Part shown: in pieces, positions 8,982 to 16,438 of the stretch
How positions within the stretch are numbered: the stretch's first letter is position 1
How the letters are laid out: the number at the start of each line of letters is the position of its first letter
Assembly: GCA_045544615.1 (NCBI GenBank)
Contig: JAZPZI010000039.1
Location: forward strand, 193,611 to 257,610
Length of the DNA: 64,000 nt
Direction of reading: 5' to 3'
Source: CAKSFT01 sp045544615
GTDB lineage: Bacteria > Bacillota > Clostridia > UBA1381
Notes under the pieces: generated by a model
Seen by the model: the letters and a program-made list of their open reading frames with translations, nothing else
Told to the model about the DNA's origin: nothing
Databases searched by the model: none
Program-made: the position numbers and the translations under genes

Positions 8982-9075
8982 ACTGTGGAAATACAAGAAA
9001 AATTATCATTATTTATGTAAACCATTGATGTATAGGAAGAGGCATGGGGACATGCCGGAAAAAGGAGGAAAAAAC

Positions 9076-11646
9076 ATGAAGGGTATTAAAAAAATTATCA
9101 CTTCAACATTGGCGGTAGCAGCGCTTGCATCGAACATGACAGGTTTTGCAGCGAGCTTGCCGGCAGAACTCATCGGTACAAAGTATGAAGAACCGGTACA
9201 GGTTCTTGCAGCTTTGAAAATCATGGTTGGTGATGACACCGGTACTTTGAGACTTGATGATACAATCAAGCGTTCAGAGGTTGCCAAGATGGTAGTTCAC
9301 GCTATGGGACTTGAAAAGCTTGCAGAGAACGCAAAGGGAAAATCACCGTTTCGTGATGTTTCAGGTGAACACTGGGCAAGCGGATATATCAGCGTAGCAA
9401 ATGCTTACGGTTTGGTAATAGGTGACCCGACAGGTAACTTCAGACCCGATTCAAGAATCACTTATGAAGAAGCGCTCACAATTTTTGTAAGAGCGACCGG
9501 CTATGAGCCAATGGCACTTGCAGACAAGGGTTATCCAAAGGGATATATCCAGGCAGCAGGCGAAAACGGCCTTGCTGATGATGTCAGCGGAACAGAAAAA
9601 GAAGGAATTACAAGAGGAAATGTGGCAGTTCTGGCAAACAATGCTCTCACTGTAAAGCTCATGGAAAGAAAGGGCTACGGTCAGAACGAAAGCTATGAAA
9701 TAACAGAAAAGACCTTGCTTGAGAACAAGCTTGACACAAAGAAGCTCACAGGTCAGGTTACAGCAATTGAAAATACAGCAATTGACGGAGCATCAAGCCT
9801 AAACAAGGGTCAGGTAAAGGTTGACGGTGTGGTATATGAAACTGCATACAACTTAAACGATTTGCTCGGCTACAAGGTTGATTACTTTGTAAGAGAAAAT
9901 GAAAAGGGTGCACAGGAGATAATCCTTGCGATGCCTAAAAAGAATGCAAACCAGATCGAAGAAATCACATCTGATCAGTTTGAAGCAATCGGCGAGAAGA
10001 ACTCTTATAAGACAATCGAGTACTACAAGACACCGTCTTCAGCGAAGGTAACAGTTTTAACACTCGAAGATGGCGCAAAGCTTATCTATAACGGTAAGAG
10101 CGAAACAATGAGCGACAGTCTTTTGAGCCTCGAAGGAAAGTCAGGTAAAATAAGACTTCTCGATACAGACAGAAACGGAAGATACGACATCTGCTTTGTT
10201 TCAGACTACTACAATATGGTTGTTGAAGAAGTAACATCAACAAACAAGATTGTGGACAAGTTCGGTGCACCGACCTTGAAGCTCGACAGAGAAGACGAAA
10301 CAGTATCATTCAGAATCATGAACGGTGTGAATGAAATCGAAGTCAAGGACCTCAGGGAATACGATGTATTGTCTGTAGCGGCAAGCCGTGACAAAGAGGT
10401 TTATGAAATCGAAGTTTCAAGAAAGACTGTAGACGGTAAGGTTACAGGGATCGATTCTGAAGGCTACTATATAAACGGCGAACACTATAAGACAGCCGAA
10501 AACTTTGAAGGAACACTTACTCAGTCAACAGAAGGTAAGTTCTACCTTGATGTGTTCGGTAAGATTGCAGCGGTTGATACAGACAAAACTATCGGCGCAA
10601 ACTATGCTTACCTCATCAAGGCATATACAGACCAGAACACCGAAGAAACAACATTGAAGTTCTTCACAAAAGACGGTAAGGAAGAAACAGTAAAGACAAC
10701 AGAAAAGATAAGATTCAACGGTAAAGCAGGTGAATTTGCAGCCGATGTTGCCAAGGAACTTAACAAGGGCGGTTCAACAAATAAGCAGCTTATCACCTAC
10801 AAAACAAACGCTGACGGTAAGGTTACAGCGATAAACACAGCACTCGATAACAGCGGCACAGGCGAAGTGAACGAGAACAAGTTTACTTTGAACTATGCGC
10901 TCAAGGATGCAGTTTACAACGCAACATTGAAGAGACTCAACAACATCAAGTTGAATGCAGAAACTGTAGTGTTTGACATCCAGGAGGATTCAAAAGATTA
11001 CCAGATTGCAACAATCGATATGTTCGAAGACGAGCAGAAGTACAATGTAATGGTATTCGATATGGGTGAAGACTTCGTTGCAAAGGCGATTGTTGTAACA
11101 GGTGCTGAATTCAAGACAAATGCTGACTCTGCAATCGCAGTTGTAGATAAGATTGCACAGTCGGTAAACGAAGACGATGAATTGGTAGACAGACTCTATG
11201 CTTTCCGTGACGGTAAGGCGATAGAAATCAATACAGAATCACAGGGAATCCTTGTAAAGGGTGACGATAAGGCACTCGAGGCCGGCGATATTATCCAGTA
11301 CAAGGTAAACTCTGAAGGCGAAATCGTAGCAATCAGAGTGCTTATGGACATCAACTCAAAGGGAACAGAAGCAACAGCCGAACCGGTAGAACACTTAAAG
11401 ACAGTATACGGTAAGGTTACAAAGAAATTTGCTGATTCAATCAATATCACAGTAGCAGGCGGAAGCGTTCAGAACATCGAGCTTCCTGACGATGTAACAG
11501 TGTATAGCGTTGATACAACAAAGACAAAGAACAAGGTTTCTGTTGCAACAAAGGGCGACATCCAGGCATTCGACGAGGACGAAGGCAACAGAGTATTCAT
11601 CAAGCTTTATAAGGATGTAGTACAGGAAGTAGTTATTATAAAATAA
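9076..11646 (+). CDS. S-layer homology domain surface protein
   Basis: 856-aa exported protein expected to bind the cell wall. ATG 9076 is chosen (MKGIKKIITSTLAVAAL) because AAAGGAGG lies 7 nt before it; upstream ATG codons in frame have no ribosome-binding site. Residues 1-30 form a signal peptide ending near GFAA. About 30-210 hold three SLH-type repeats (for example FRDVSGEHWASGYISVANAYG, then FRPDSRITYEEALTIFVRATG-like). The rest is a long, acidic, Lys/Glu-rich beta-type region without Cys, with recurrent GKVT/GQVTAI strands, as in S-layer or stalk proteins. No enzyme motif is visible. Single-gene transcript: own promoter, own terminator. Likely a structural envelope protein; exact role unknown. 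Confidence 0.85.
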   Translation: MKGIKKIITSTLAVAALASNMTGFAASLPAELIGTKYEEPVQVLAALKIMVGDDTGTLRLDDTIKRSEVAKMVVHAMGLEKLAENAKGKSPFRDVSGEHWASGYISVANAYGLVIGDPTGNFRPDSRITYEEALTIFVRATGYEPMALADKGYPKGYIQAAGENGLADDVSGTEKEGITRGNVAVLANNALTVKLMERKGYGQNESYEITEKTLLENKLDTKKLTGQVTAIENTAIDGASSLNKGQVKVDGVVYETAYNLNDLLGYKVDYFVRENEKGAQEIILAMPKKNANQIEEITSDQFEAIGEKNSYKTIEYYKTPSSAKVTVLTLEDGAKLIYNGKSETMSDSLLSLEGKSGKIRLLDTDRNGRYDICFVSDYYNMVVEEVTSTNKIVDKFGAPTLKLDREDETVSFRIMNGVNEIEVKDLREYDVLSVAASRDKEVYEIEVSRKTVDGKVTGIDSEGYYINGEHYKTAENFEGTLTQSTEGKFYLDVFGKIAAVDTDKTIGANYAYLIKAYTDQNTEETTLKFFTKDGKEETVKTTEKIRFNGKAGEFAADVAKELNKGGSTNKQLITYKTNADGKVTAINTALDNSGTGEVNENKFTLNYALKDAVYNATLKRLNNIKLNAETVVFDIQEDSKDYQIATIDMFEDEQKYNVMVFDMGEDFVAKAIVVTGAEFKTNADSAIAVVDKIAQSVNEDDELVDRLYAFRDGKAIEINTESQGILVKGDDKALEAGDIIQYKVNSEGEIVAIRVLMDINSKGTEATAEPVEHLKTVYGKVTKKFADSINITVAGGSVQNIELPDDVTVYSVDTTKTKNKVSVATKGDIQAFDEDEGNRVFIKLYKDVVQEVVIIK

Positions 11647-11682
11647 TCTGCCGATAATAATCTCTTCTTTTGTACCACTATG

Positions 11683-11710
11683 AAAAAAGCAGCCGAAAGG
11701 CTGCTTTTTT
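11683..11710 (+). terminator. Terminator of the S-layer protein gene
   Basis: AAAAAAGCAGCC-GAAA-GGCTGCTTTTTT, a perfect stem with a T-run in both directions. Confidence 0.88.
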
Positions 11711-11711
11711 A

Positions 11712-11914
11712 GACTGTCGAAAAAGTCGTTCTACCGCAAGCAACCTCAATTTACACCCTTATATTAGTGAAAAGTAAGTGCAAAAAACAAATGAAAATGG
11801 CGAGAAAACTTTGAGTTTCTCGTCATTGCTTGCTTTTTGCCAATTTAACTTCTACCGTACCATTGTACGCCGACGAAATTAAATTGACAAAATATAACTT
11901 CCTTTTTCGAAGTC
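11712..11914. repeat. Structured intergenic repeat, family 2, copy A
   Basis: About 203 bp with inverted ends (GACTGTCGAAAAAG / CTTTTTCGAAGTC). Inside: GCAAGCAA pairing with TTGCTTGC and enclosing a 12-bp hairpin AATGGCGAGAAA (11796-11807) / TTTCTCGTCATT (11816-11827); then CAATTTAACTTC (11841-11852) pairing with GAAATTAAATTG (11875-11886) around a CGTAC-CATT-GTACG core. A second copy lies at 16048-16249; their stems differ partly in compensatory fashion. No coding capacity is evident. Confidence 0.85.
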
Positions 11915-11920
11915 TGTCAT

Positions 11921-11944
11921 CGTGCCGATAATTTTATCAACACG
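11921..11944. repeat. Tail hairpin of repeat family 2
   Basis: CGTGCCGATAA / TTATCAACACG imperfect hairpin directly after copy A. The same hairpin follows copy B (16256) and occurs alone at 55534. Confidence 0.7.
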
Positions 11945-11947
11945 CTG

Positions 11948-11974
11948 AAAAAGGCAACCGAAAGGTTGCCTTTT
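11948..11974 (-). terminator. Bidirectional-type terminator of the aminotransferase operon
   Basis: AAAAAGGCAACC-GAAA-GGTTGCCTTTT stem between convergent transcription units, immediately past the minus-strand stop at 11979. Confidence 0.85.
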
Positions 11975-11978
11975 GCTA

Positions 11979-13154
11979 TTACTTATTATACTTCTTCACA
12001 AATCGCTCAATTCGTTCGAGTGCAATCTGGATGCTCTCGATTGAGTATGCGTATGAACAGCGGATGAAGCCTTCGCCGCTTTCGCCGAAAGCGTTACCCG
12101 GAACAACTGCGACTCTTTCTTCAGCAAGAAGGCGTTCGCAGAACTCCTCGCTTGTCATTCCTGTCGACTTGATTGACGGGAACACATAGAATGCGCCGAG
12201 TGGCTCAAAGCAGTGAAGCCCCATCTTCCTGAATCCGTCGACTATGTAGCGTCGTCTGTAGTTATATTCCTTTACCATCTCTGCAACATCGTTATCGCAA
12301 TTTCTGAGTGCCTCAATTGCGGCAAACTGGCTTGTTGTAGGAGCCGACATAATGCCGTACTGGTGCACCTTTGTCATTGCCTTTATAATAATCTTCGGGC
12401 CGAGTGCATAACCAAGTCGCCAGCCGGTCATAGCAAAGGTTTTTGAAAAACCGTTTATTACAACTGTACGCTCTGCCATACCATCTATTGCTGAAAATGT
12501 TGTGTGAGCCTCGCCGCCATAGCGGAGTTCTGAATAGATTTCGTCCGATATTACGGTAATGTCTGTTCCACGCAAAACCTCGGCTATTGCCTCAAGGTCG
12601 GCTTTTGACATTACACCGCCTGTCGGGTTATTCGGGAATGGAAGAATCAAGACCTTGGTTTTATCGGTAATCTTTGACTTTAACTGTTCGGGAGTGAGTC
12701 TGAAATTATCCTCTTCCTTTGTCTCCAATGGCACCGGAACACCGTTTGCAAGCACTGTACATGGCTTATAGCATACAAAGCACGGTTCGGGGATTAAAAC
12801 CTCGTCGCCATCTTCAACAAGGCATCTGATAGCAAGGTCGATAGCCTCACTTCCGCCGACTGTTACCAATACATTATCGTCGGGGTTATATGCCACATTG
12901 TATTTTCTTTCATAATATTTGCAGATTTCTTCACGAAGCTCGGGAAGACCTGCATTTGCGGTATAGAAGGTTTTGCCCTTTTCGAGCGAATATATACCTG
13001 CCTCTCTTACCGACCAGGGAGTATCAAAGTCAGGCTCACCAACACCGAGCGACACAACATCGTCCATTGATGCTGCAAGGTCAAAGAATTTTCTTATCCC
13101 TGACGGAGGAATGCCCTGTACCTTCTTATTTAAAAGTTTTGTATAGTCCATCAT
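11979..13154 (-). CDS. Class I/II PLP-dependent aminotransferase
   Basis: 391 aa, fold-type I aminotransferase of the aspartate/alanine group; exact amino donor not determinable. Visible are the N-terminal GVGEPDFDTP substrate loop, the PNNPTGG motif (LPFPNNPTGGVMS), SDEIYSEL, the PLP-binding Lys in NGFSKTFAMTGWRLGY, and the C-terminal Arg region GEGFIRCSYA. The start ATG (13154) overlaps the stop of the upstream Lrp-type gene in an ATGA arrangement, so the two are translationally coupled. Another aminotransferase of the same family lies at 62597. Pairing with an Lrp/AsnC regulator suggests expression tuned to an amino acid. Confidence 0.9.
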   Translation of the reverse strand: MMDYTKLLNKKVQGIPPSGIRKFFDLAASMDDVVSLGVGEPDFDTPWSVREAGIYSLEKGKTFYTANAGLPELREEICKYYERKYNVAYNPDDNVLVTVGGSEAIDLAIRCLVEDGDEVLIPEPCFVCYKPCTVLANGVPVPLETKEEDNFRLTPEQLKSKITDKTKVLILPFPNNPTGGVMSKADLEAIAEVLRGTDITVISDEIYSELRYGGEAHTTFSAIDGMAERTVVINGFSKTFAMTGWRLGYALGPKIIIKAMTKVHQYGIMSAPTTSQFAAIEALRNCDNDVAEMVKEYNYRRRYIVDGFRKMGLHCFEPLGAFYVFPSIKSTGMTSEEFCERLLAEERVAVVPGNAFGESGEGFIRCSYAYSIESIQIALERIERFVKKYNK

Positions 13155-13633
13155 AATGTTATCACCTGTCGGGTGTCTTTTTCGTCGTTATAGAAAATCA
13201 ACCCGTCATCCTTATATTTTTTCAGCACGAAGTGTGTTGCTGTGCTGATAACCGACTCCATCGGTGCGAGCTTCTGTGCAACGAAGAGTGCAACATCCTT
13301 CATGCTCTTGCCTTCGATTGTAACTGCAAGGTCATATGCGCCCGACATAAGATAGAGCGACTTAACCTCGGGGTATTTGTAGATTCTCTCGGCAACCTTA
13401 TCATAACCGCCGCCACGCTGTGGTGTGATACGAAGCTCGATTAAAGCGTTCACGTGCTCGTTATCGGTTTCGTCCCAGTTAATCATTGTTTTATAGCCTA
13501 CTATGATATGGTCCTTTTCAAGACCGGCGATAATGGCGGCGACCTCTTCCTCGGTTTTTCCGAGCATCTTTGCGATTTCGGCATTTCCAAGCTTTGGACC
13601 GTTTTTCTCTAAAATTTCCAATATGTCGTTCAT
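13151..13633 (-). CDS. Lrp/AsnC family transcriptional regulator
   Basis: 160 aa. Start ATG 13633 (MNDILEILEKNGPKLGNAEIA) is set by AAGGAGG just upstream; the frame is open for another 29 codons but without an RBS. Residues about 15-50 make a winged helix-turn-helix (NAEIAKMLGKTEEEVAAIIAGLE), and about 70-145 an Lrp effector-binding RAM domain (ALIELRITPQ, VKSLYLMSGAYDLAVTIEG). Such proteins form octamers that sense amino acids. It is coupled to the aminotransferase downstream and divergent from the branched-chain aminotransferase at 13850, so both neighbours are likely targets. Confidence 0.9.
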   Translation of the reverse strand: MNDILEILEKNGPKLGNAEIAKMLGKTEEEVAAIIAGLEKDHIIVGYKTMINWDETDNEHVNALIELRITPQRGGGYDKVAERIYKYPEVKSLYLMSGAYDLAVTIEGKSMKDVALFVAQKLAPMESVISTATHFVLKKYKDDGLIFYNDEKDTRQVITL

Positions 13634-13723
13634 TTTAAAAGAACCTCCTTGTTTTTGAATTTCGGGCAATAATCCACCCATTATTTTATTATTATACAAC
13701 ATATAAATAGAAATTTCCATATA

Positions 13724-13765
13724 TTTTTCGAAAAAAGTTGTAATTTGGAAAAGTTTTTTTCGAAA
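13724..13765. promoter_or_regulatory. Inverted-repeat candidate operator in the lrp-ilvE divergent region
   Basis: TTTTTCGAAAAAAG (13724-13737) and AAGTTTTTTTCGAAA (13751-13765) are near reverse complements about 26 bp apart centre to centre, just upstream of the ilvE promoter. Spacing and AT-richness would suit an Lrp-type octamer; this is inference. Confidence 0.4.
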
Positions 13766-13771
13766 TCTGTA

Positions 13772-13800
13772 TTTACAAGCCGGGATTTTTGGATTATAAT
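13772..13800 (+). promoter_or_regulatory. Sigma-A-type promoter of the branched-chain aminotransferase
   Basis: TTTACA (13772-13777), 17-bp spacer, TATAAT (13795-13800), about 50 bp before the start codon. Confidence 0.82.
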
Positions 13801-13849
13801 GTATAGTATATCATGGAAAAATTTTGTGATATCGAAAGGAATGGTAAAA

Positions 13850-14917
13850 ATGGAAATCACAATTACAAAAACTCAGAACCCGAAAGCAAAGCCACAAGAC
13901 GAATCAAAGCTCGGCTTTGGTCAGATTTTTACTGACCATATGTTCATCATGAACTATGACGACGGTGAAGGCTGGCACGATGCAAGAATCGTACCTTATG
14001 GCCCGATTCCGATGGACCCTGCATCAATGTGCTTACACTACGGTCAGGAAGTTTTCGAGGGTATGAAGGCATACAGAACTCCTGATGGGAAAATCAATCT
14101 TTTCAGACCTGAAAAGAATATGGCAAGACTTAACGCTTCAAACGACAGACTCTGTATCCCACAGATTGACGAAGCATTTGCAGTAGAGGCTGTAAAGAAG
14201 CTTGTATCGGTTGATGCAGACTGGATCCCGACAGCTCCGGGAACATCACTCTACATAAGACCGTTTATCTTTGCAGTAGATAACCGTTTGGGTGTTCACG
14301 CTGCACACCACTTGATGTTTGTAATCATTTTATCACCTGTTGGTGCATACTACGAAAAGGGACTTGCTCCTGTTGACCTCTATGTTGAACAGAAGTATGT
14401 ACGTGCAGTAAAGGGTGGTATGGGTCACACAAAGACAGCAGGTAACTATGCGGCATCTTTGAAGGCTCAGGCAGAAGCTGCAGAAAAGGGCTATGCCCAG
14501 GTTCTCTGGTTAGACGGTGTTGAAAGAAAGTACATCGAAGAAGTTGGTGCAATGAACGTATTCTTCGTACTCGGCGACGAGGTTGTAACACCTGAACTCT
14601 CGGGAAGTATCCTGCCGGGTATCACAAGAATGTCTGTAGTTGAGCTCTTAAAGAGCAAGGGCTACAAGGTATCTGAAAGAAAGCTCTCAATCCAGGAAGT
14701 GTACGATGCACACGATAAGGGACTCTTCAAGGAAGCTTTCGGTACAGGTACAGCTGCCGTTATCTCACCTATCGGAACATTCGAGTGGGATGGCAGAAAG
14801 ATTACTGTAGGCGATGGCGGAATCGGTGAGATTTCACAGATGCTCTATGATACAATCACAGGTATCCAGTGCGGAAAGATTAAGGACGAGTTCGGCTGGA
14901 CTGTTGAAGTGAAATAA
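13850..14917 (+). CDS. ilvE: Branched-chain amino acid aminotransferase
   Basis: Class IV PLP enzyme of 355 aa that interconverts Leu/Ile/Val and their keto acids. Start ATG 13850 (MEITITKTQNPK) is 9 nt from GAAAGGA; the ATG at 13841 abuts that sequence and is too close. Motifs include YGQEVFEGMKAYR, the PLP Lys in GHTKTAGNYAASLKAQ, VLWLDGVERKYIEEVGAMNVFF and the phosphate-binding GTGTAAVISPIG. Length and order match the BCAT group II (eukaryote/Bacillus-like). Single gene with its own promoter, divergent from the Lrp-type regulator. Confidence 0.95.
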   Translation: MEITITKTQNPKAKPQDESKLGFGQIFTDHMFIMNYDDGEGWHDARIVPYGPIPMDPASMCLHYGQEVFEGMKAYRTPDGKINLFRPEKNMARLNASNDRLCIPQIDEAFAVEAVKKLVSVDADWIPTAPGTSLYIRPFIFAVDNRLGVHAAHHLMFVIILSPVGAYYEKGLAPVDLYVEQKYVRAVKGGMGHTKTAGNYAASLKAQAEAAEKGYAQVLWLDGVERKYIEEVGAMNVFFVLGDEVVTPELSGSILPGITRMSVVELLKSKGYKVSERKLSIQEVYDAHDKGLFKEAFGTGTAAVISPIGTFEWDGRKITVGDGGIGEISQMLYDTITGIQCGKIKDEFGWTVEVK

Positions 14918-14988
14918 GCCGGAAATTTCTGTTTGGTTTTGACCGGAGCGGAGAACTCCGAATCATAACATTGAAAGGAATTTAAAAA

Positions 14989-16005
14989 ATGAAAAAGATA
15001 TTTAGTTTGGCATTGACAGTTGCAATGTCGCTTGTAATCTGTCAGTCGTCTTTTGCAGAATTAAAGATCGGAACATTGGTTCCTACAGTCAGAGTTGACG
15101 AGCGTGAGGTTGTATTTGAAGATCAGACTCCTGTTTTGGATGTTTCTGTTAACCGTACTCTTGTACCTGTAAGAGGCGTATTTGAGGCGATGGAGGCAAC
15201 TGTAAAATGGAATGCTGAAAAAGCAAAGGTTACAATTACCTCAAAGGATAACTTAAACAGAGTCGAGCTCATTATAAATGACCCGACAATGAAGGTTGTA
15301 GAGTACACATCACTTCTGTCATCAAAAGTGACGGAGGTAGAGCTCGAGACCGCACCTATTATTTACAATAACCGTACAATGCTTCCGCTTCGTCAGATTT
15401 GTGAGGCAATGTATGCAGATGTAAACTGGGATTCAAAGACGGATACAGCAGAAATTCACAGTAAGCAGTTCAAAAGATATATCGCAAAGAAGACCGAAGA
15501 AAAGGGCTCCGAATATATCTTGAAGGATGAGATTGTGAATATGTTCATCACATCCGATGCAATAGATGTCAATGCAGGCGATATGGTTGACATTTATGTA
15601 AATGTAAAGAATACAGGTCTTTATGAGGGAACATCACTCAGCAGTGGTATAGTGACAATCAACTATGACAATGAAAATTTTGAAGTTGTTTCGGCAAATC
15701 TCTTGAAAGATGGCGAGATTTACACGAATGCCGAAATTGTTAAAAATGAGACCTTTATGAACGAGGCGCTTAAGCTTGTTTATCTTCTGGCATCAACGGA
15801 CGGAAGACCGAAGGCAGCAGACACCCAGATTATGAAGATCACTTTCAAGGCAAAGACTGATGAGGGTGGAAGCTTTAATTTGACTGACAGACATTATAGA
15901 GAGAACTGTGATTGTTCGATTTTTTATGATGATGGAACAAATGTAACAGCAGTTGAAGAAAGCACAGACCTCTATATCGACAGAACGCCGATAACAGTAA
16001 AATAA
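14989..16005 (+). CDS. Exported protein: copper-amine-oxidase-N-like plus cohesin-like domain
   Basis: 338 aa with a signal peptide (MKKIFSLALTVAMSLVICQSSFA). Residues about 30-160 hold two half-repeats typical of the copper amine oxidase N-terminal-like (stalk) domain, PF07833 type: VNRTLVPVRGVFEAMEATVKWN and NNRTMLPLRQICEAMYADVNWD. Residues about 175-335 form a beta-rich module (DAIDVNAGDMVDIYVNVKN, VTINYDNENFEVVS, ITFKAKTDEGGSFNL) with the look of a cohesin or carbohydrate-binding fold. No catalytic motif and no anchor are seen. With the SLH protein it suggests an elaborate envelope. RBS GAAAGGA. Function unknown. Confidence 0.8.
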   Translation: MKKIFSLALTVAMSLVICQSSFAELKIGTLVPTVRVDEREVVFEDQTPVLDVSVNRTLVPVRGVFEAMEATVKWNAEKAKVTITSKDNLNRVELIINDPTMKVVEYTSLLSSKVTEVELETAPIIYNNRTMLPLRQICEAMYADVNWDSKTDTAEIHSKQFKRYIAKKTEEKGSEYILKDEIVNMFITSDAIDVNAGDMVDIYVNVKNTGLYEGTSLSSGIVTINYDNENFEVVSANLLKDGEIYTNAEIVKNETFMNEALKLVYLLASTDGRPKAADTQIMKITFKAKTDEGGSFNLTDRHYRENCDCSIFYDDGTNVTAVEESTDLYIDRTPITVK

Positions 16006-16022
16006 TAATAAAGCAATGATTA

Positions 16023-16046
16023 AAAACAAGCCTTCGGGCTTGTTTT
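16023..16046 (+). terminator. Terminator of the exported protein gene
   Basis: AAAACAAGCC-TTCG-GGCTTGTTTT, perfect stem with T-run. Confidence 0.88.
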
Positions 16047-16047
16047 T

Positions 16048-16249
16048 GGTTGCCGAAAAAGTGGCTCTACCGCAAGCAAATTCAGTTTGTAATTTATTTG
16101 AATGGGAATTGGTGCATTAAATAATCAAAAAATGGCGGGAAACTTTAGAGTTTTCCGCCATTGCTTGCTTTTTGCCAATTTAATTTCTACCGTACCTTTG
16201 TACGCCGACGAAATCAAATTGACAAAATATATCTTCCTTTTTCGAAACC
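16048..16249. repeat. Structured intergenic repeat, family 2, copy B
   Basis: About 202 bp aligned along its length with copy A (11712). Inverted ends are GGTTGCCGAAAAAG / CTTTTTCGAAACC, changed in step relative to copy A (GACT/AGTC to GGTT/AACC). Hairpin AATGGCGGGAAA (16131-16142) / TTTTCCGCCATT (16151-16162) keeps pairing by compensatory change. The inner stem CAATTTAATTTC / GAAATCAAATTG encloses CGTAC-CTTT-GTACG. Copy B sits between two nearly identical terminators. Confidence 0.85.
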
Positions 16250-16255
16250 TGTCAG

Positions 16256-16281
16256 CGTGCCGATAGAAGTTTATCGGCACA
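16256..16281. repeat. Tail hairpin of repeat family 2
   Basis: GTGCCGATA / TATCGGCAC, a perfect 9-bp stem, next to copy B. Confidence 0.7.
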
Positions 16282-16285
16282 CTGA

Positions 16286-16311
16286 TACAAGCCTTCGGGC
16301 TTGTTTTTTTA
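16286..16311 (+). terminator. Second, duplicated terminator after repeat copy B
   Basis: ACAAGCC-TTCG-GGCTTGTTTTTTT, matching the terminator at 16023-16046 over about 20 bp. Confidence 0.85.
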
Positions 16312-16334
16312 TGCCAATTTACCCCAACAGGGTA

Positions 16335-16363
16335 TTGACAAGCGGGCTTTGATTTTGTATAAT
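16335..16363 (+). promoter_or_regulatory. Sigma-A-type promoter of alaS
   Basis: Consensus TTGACA (16335-16340), 17-bp spacer, consensus TATAAT (16358-16363). Confidence 0.9.
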
Positions 16364-16438
16364 ATAAGATATGGTAAAATAGGATTTGTATGGGGTTTTA
16401 ACCCTGTACCGATTTTTAAAAGGAAGGGATATAACAAA

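Larger units (their letters stand above)
8811..9075 (+). other. Leader region between proC and the S-layer protein gene
   Basis: Holds a terminator (AAATCCCC...GGGGATTT then T-run, about 8856-8881), an AT-rich stretch, a sigma-A-type promoter (8953-8981), and a hairpin GGCATG-GGGA-CATGCC (9041-9056) just upstream of the AAAGGAGG ribosome-binding site at 9061-9068. The roughly 85-nt 5' UTR with a GNRA-like hairpin may stabilise an abundant surface-protein mRNA; that role is inference. Confidence 0.6.
11647..11978. other. Convergent intergenic region holding repeat family 2, copy A
   Basis: No gene. Contains a terminator for the S-layer gene (11683-11710), a structured repeat (11712-11914), a tail hairpin (11921-11944) and a terminator serving the minus-strand aminotransferase (11948-11974). 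Confidence 0.75.
16006..16438 (+). other. Intergenic region holding repeat family 2, copy B, and the alaS promoter
   Basis: 433 bp without a convincing gene. In order: terminator (16023-16046), structured repeat (16048-16249), tail hairpin (16256-16281), second nearly identical terminator (16286-16311), alaS promoter (16335-16363) and a 70-nt leader with a small GGGTTTTAACCC hairpin. No T-box motif (AGGGTGGNACCGCG) is seen before alaS. Confidence 0.75.

Noticed and set aside
16301..16438. A longer AlaS N-terminus
   Set aside because: The extension runs over a consensus promoter and terminator and has no RBS; MEQMGLNEIREKF is the normal start.
16363..16438. T-box riboswitch in front of alaS
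   Set aside because: Leader is only about 70 nt and lacks the T-box sequence and antiterminator.
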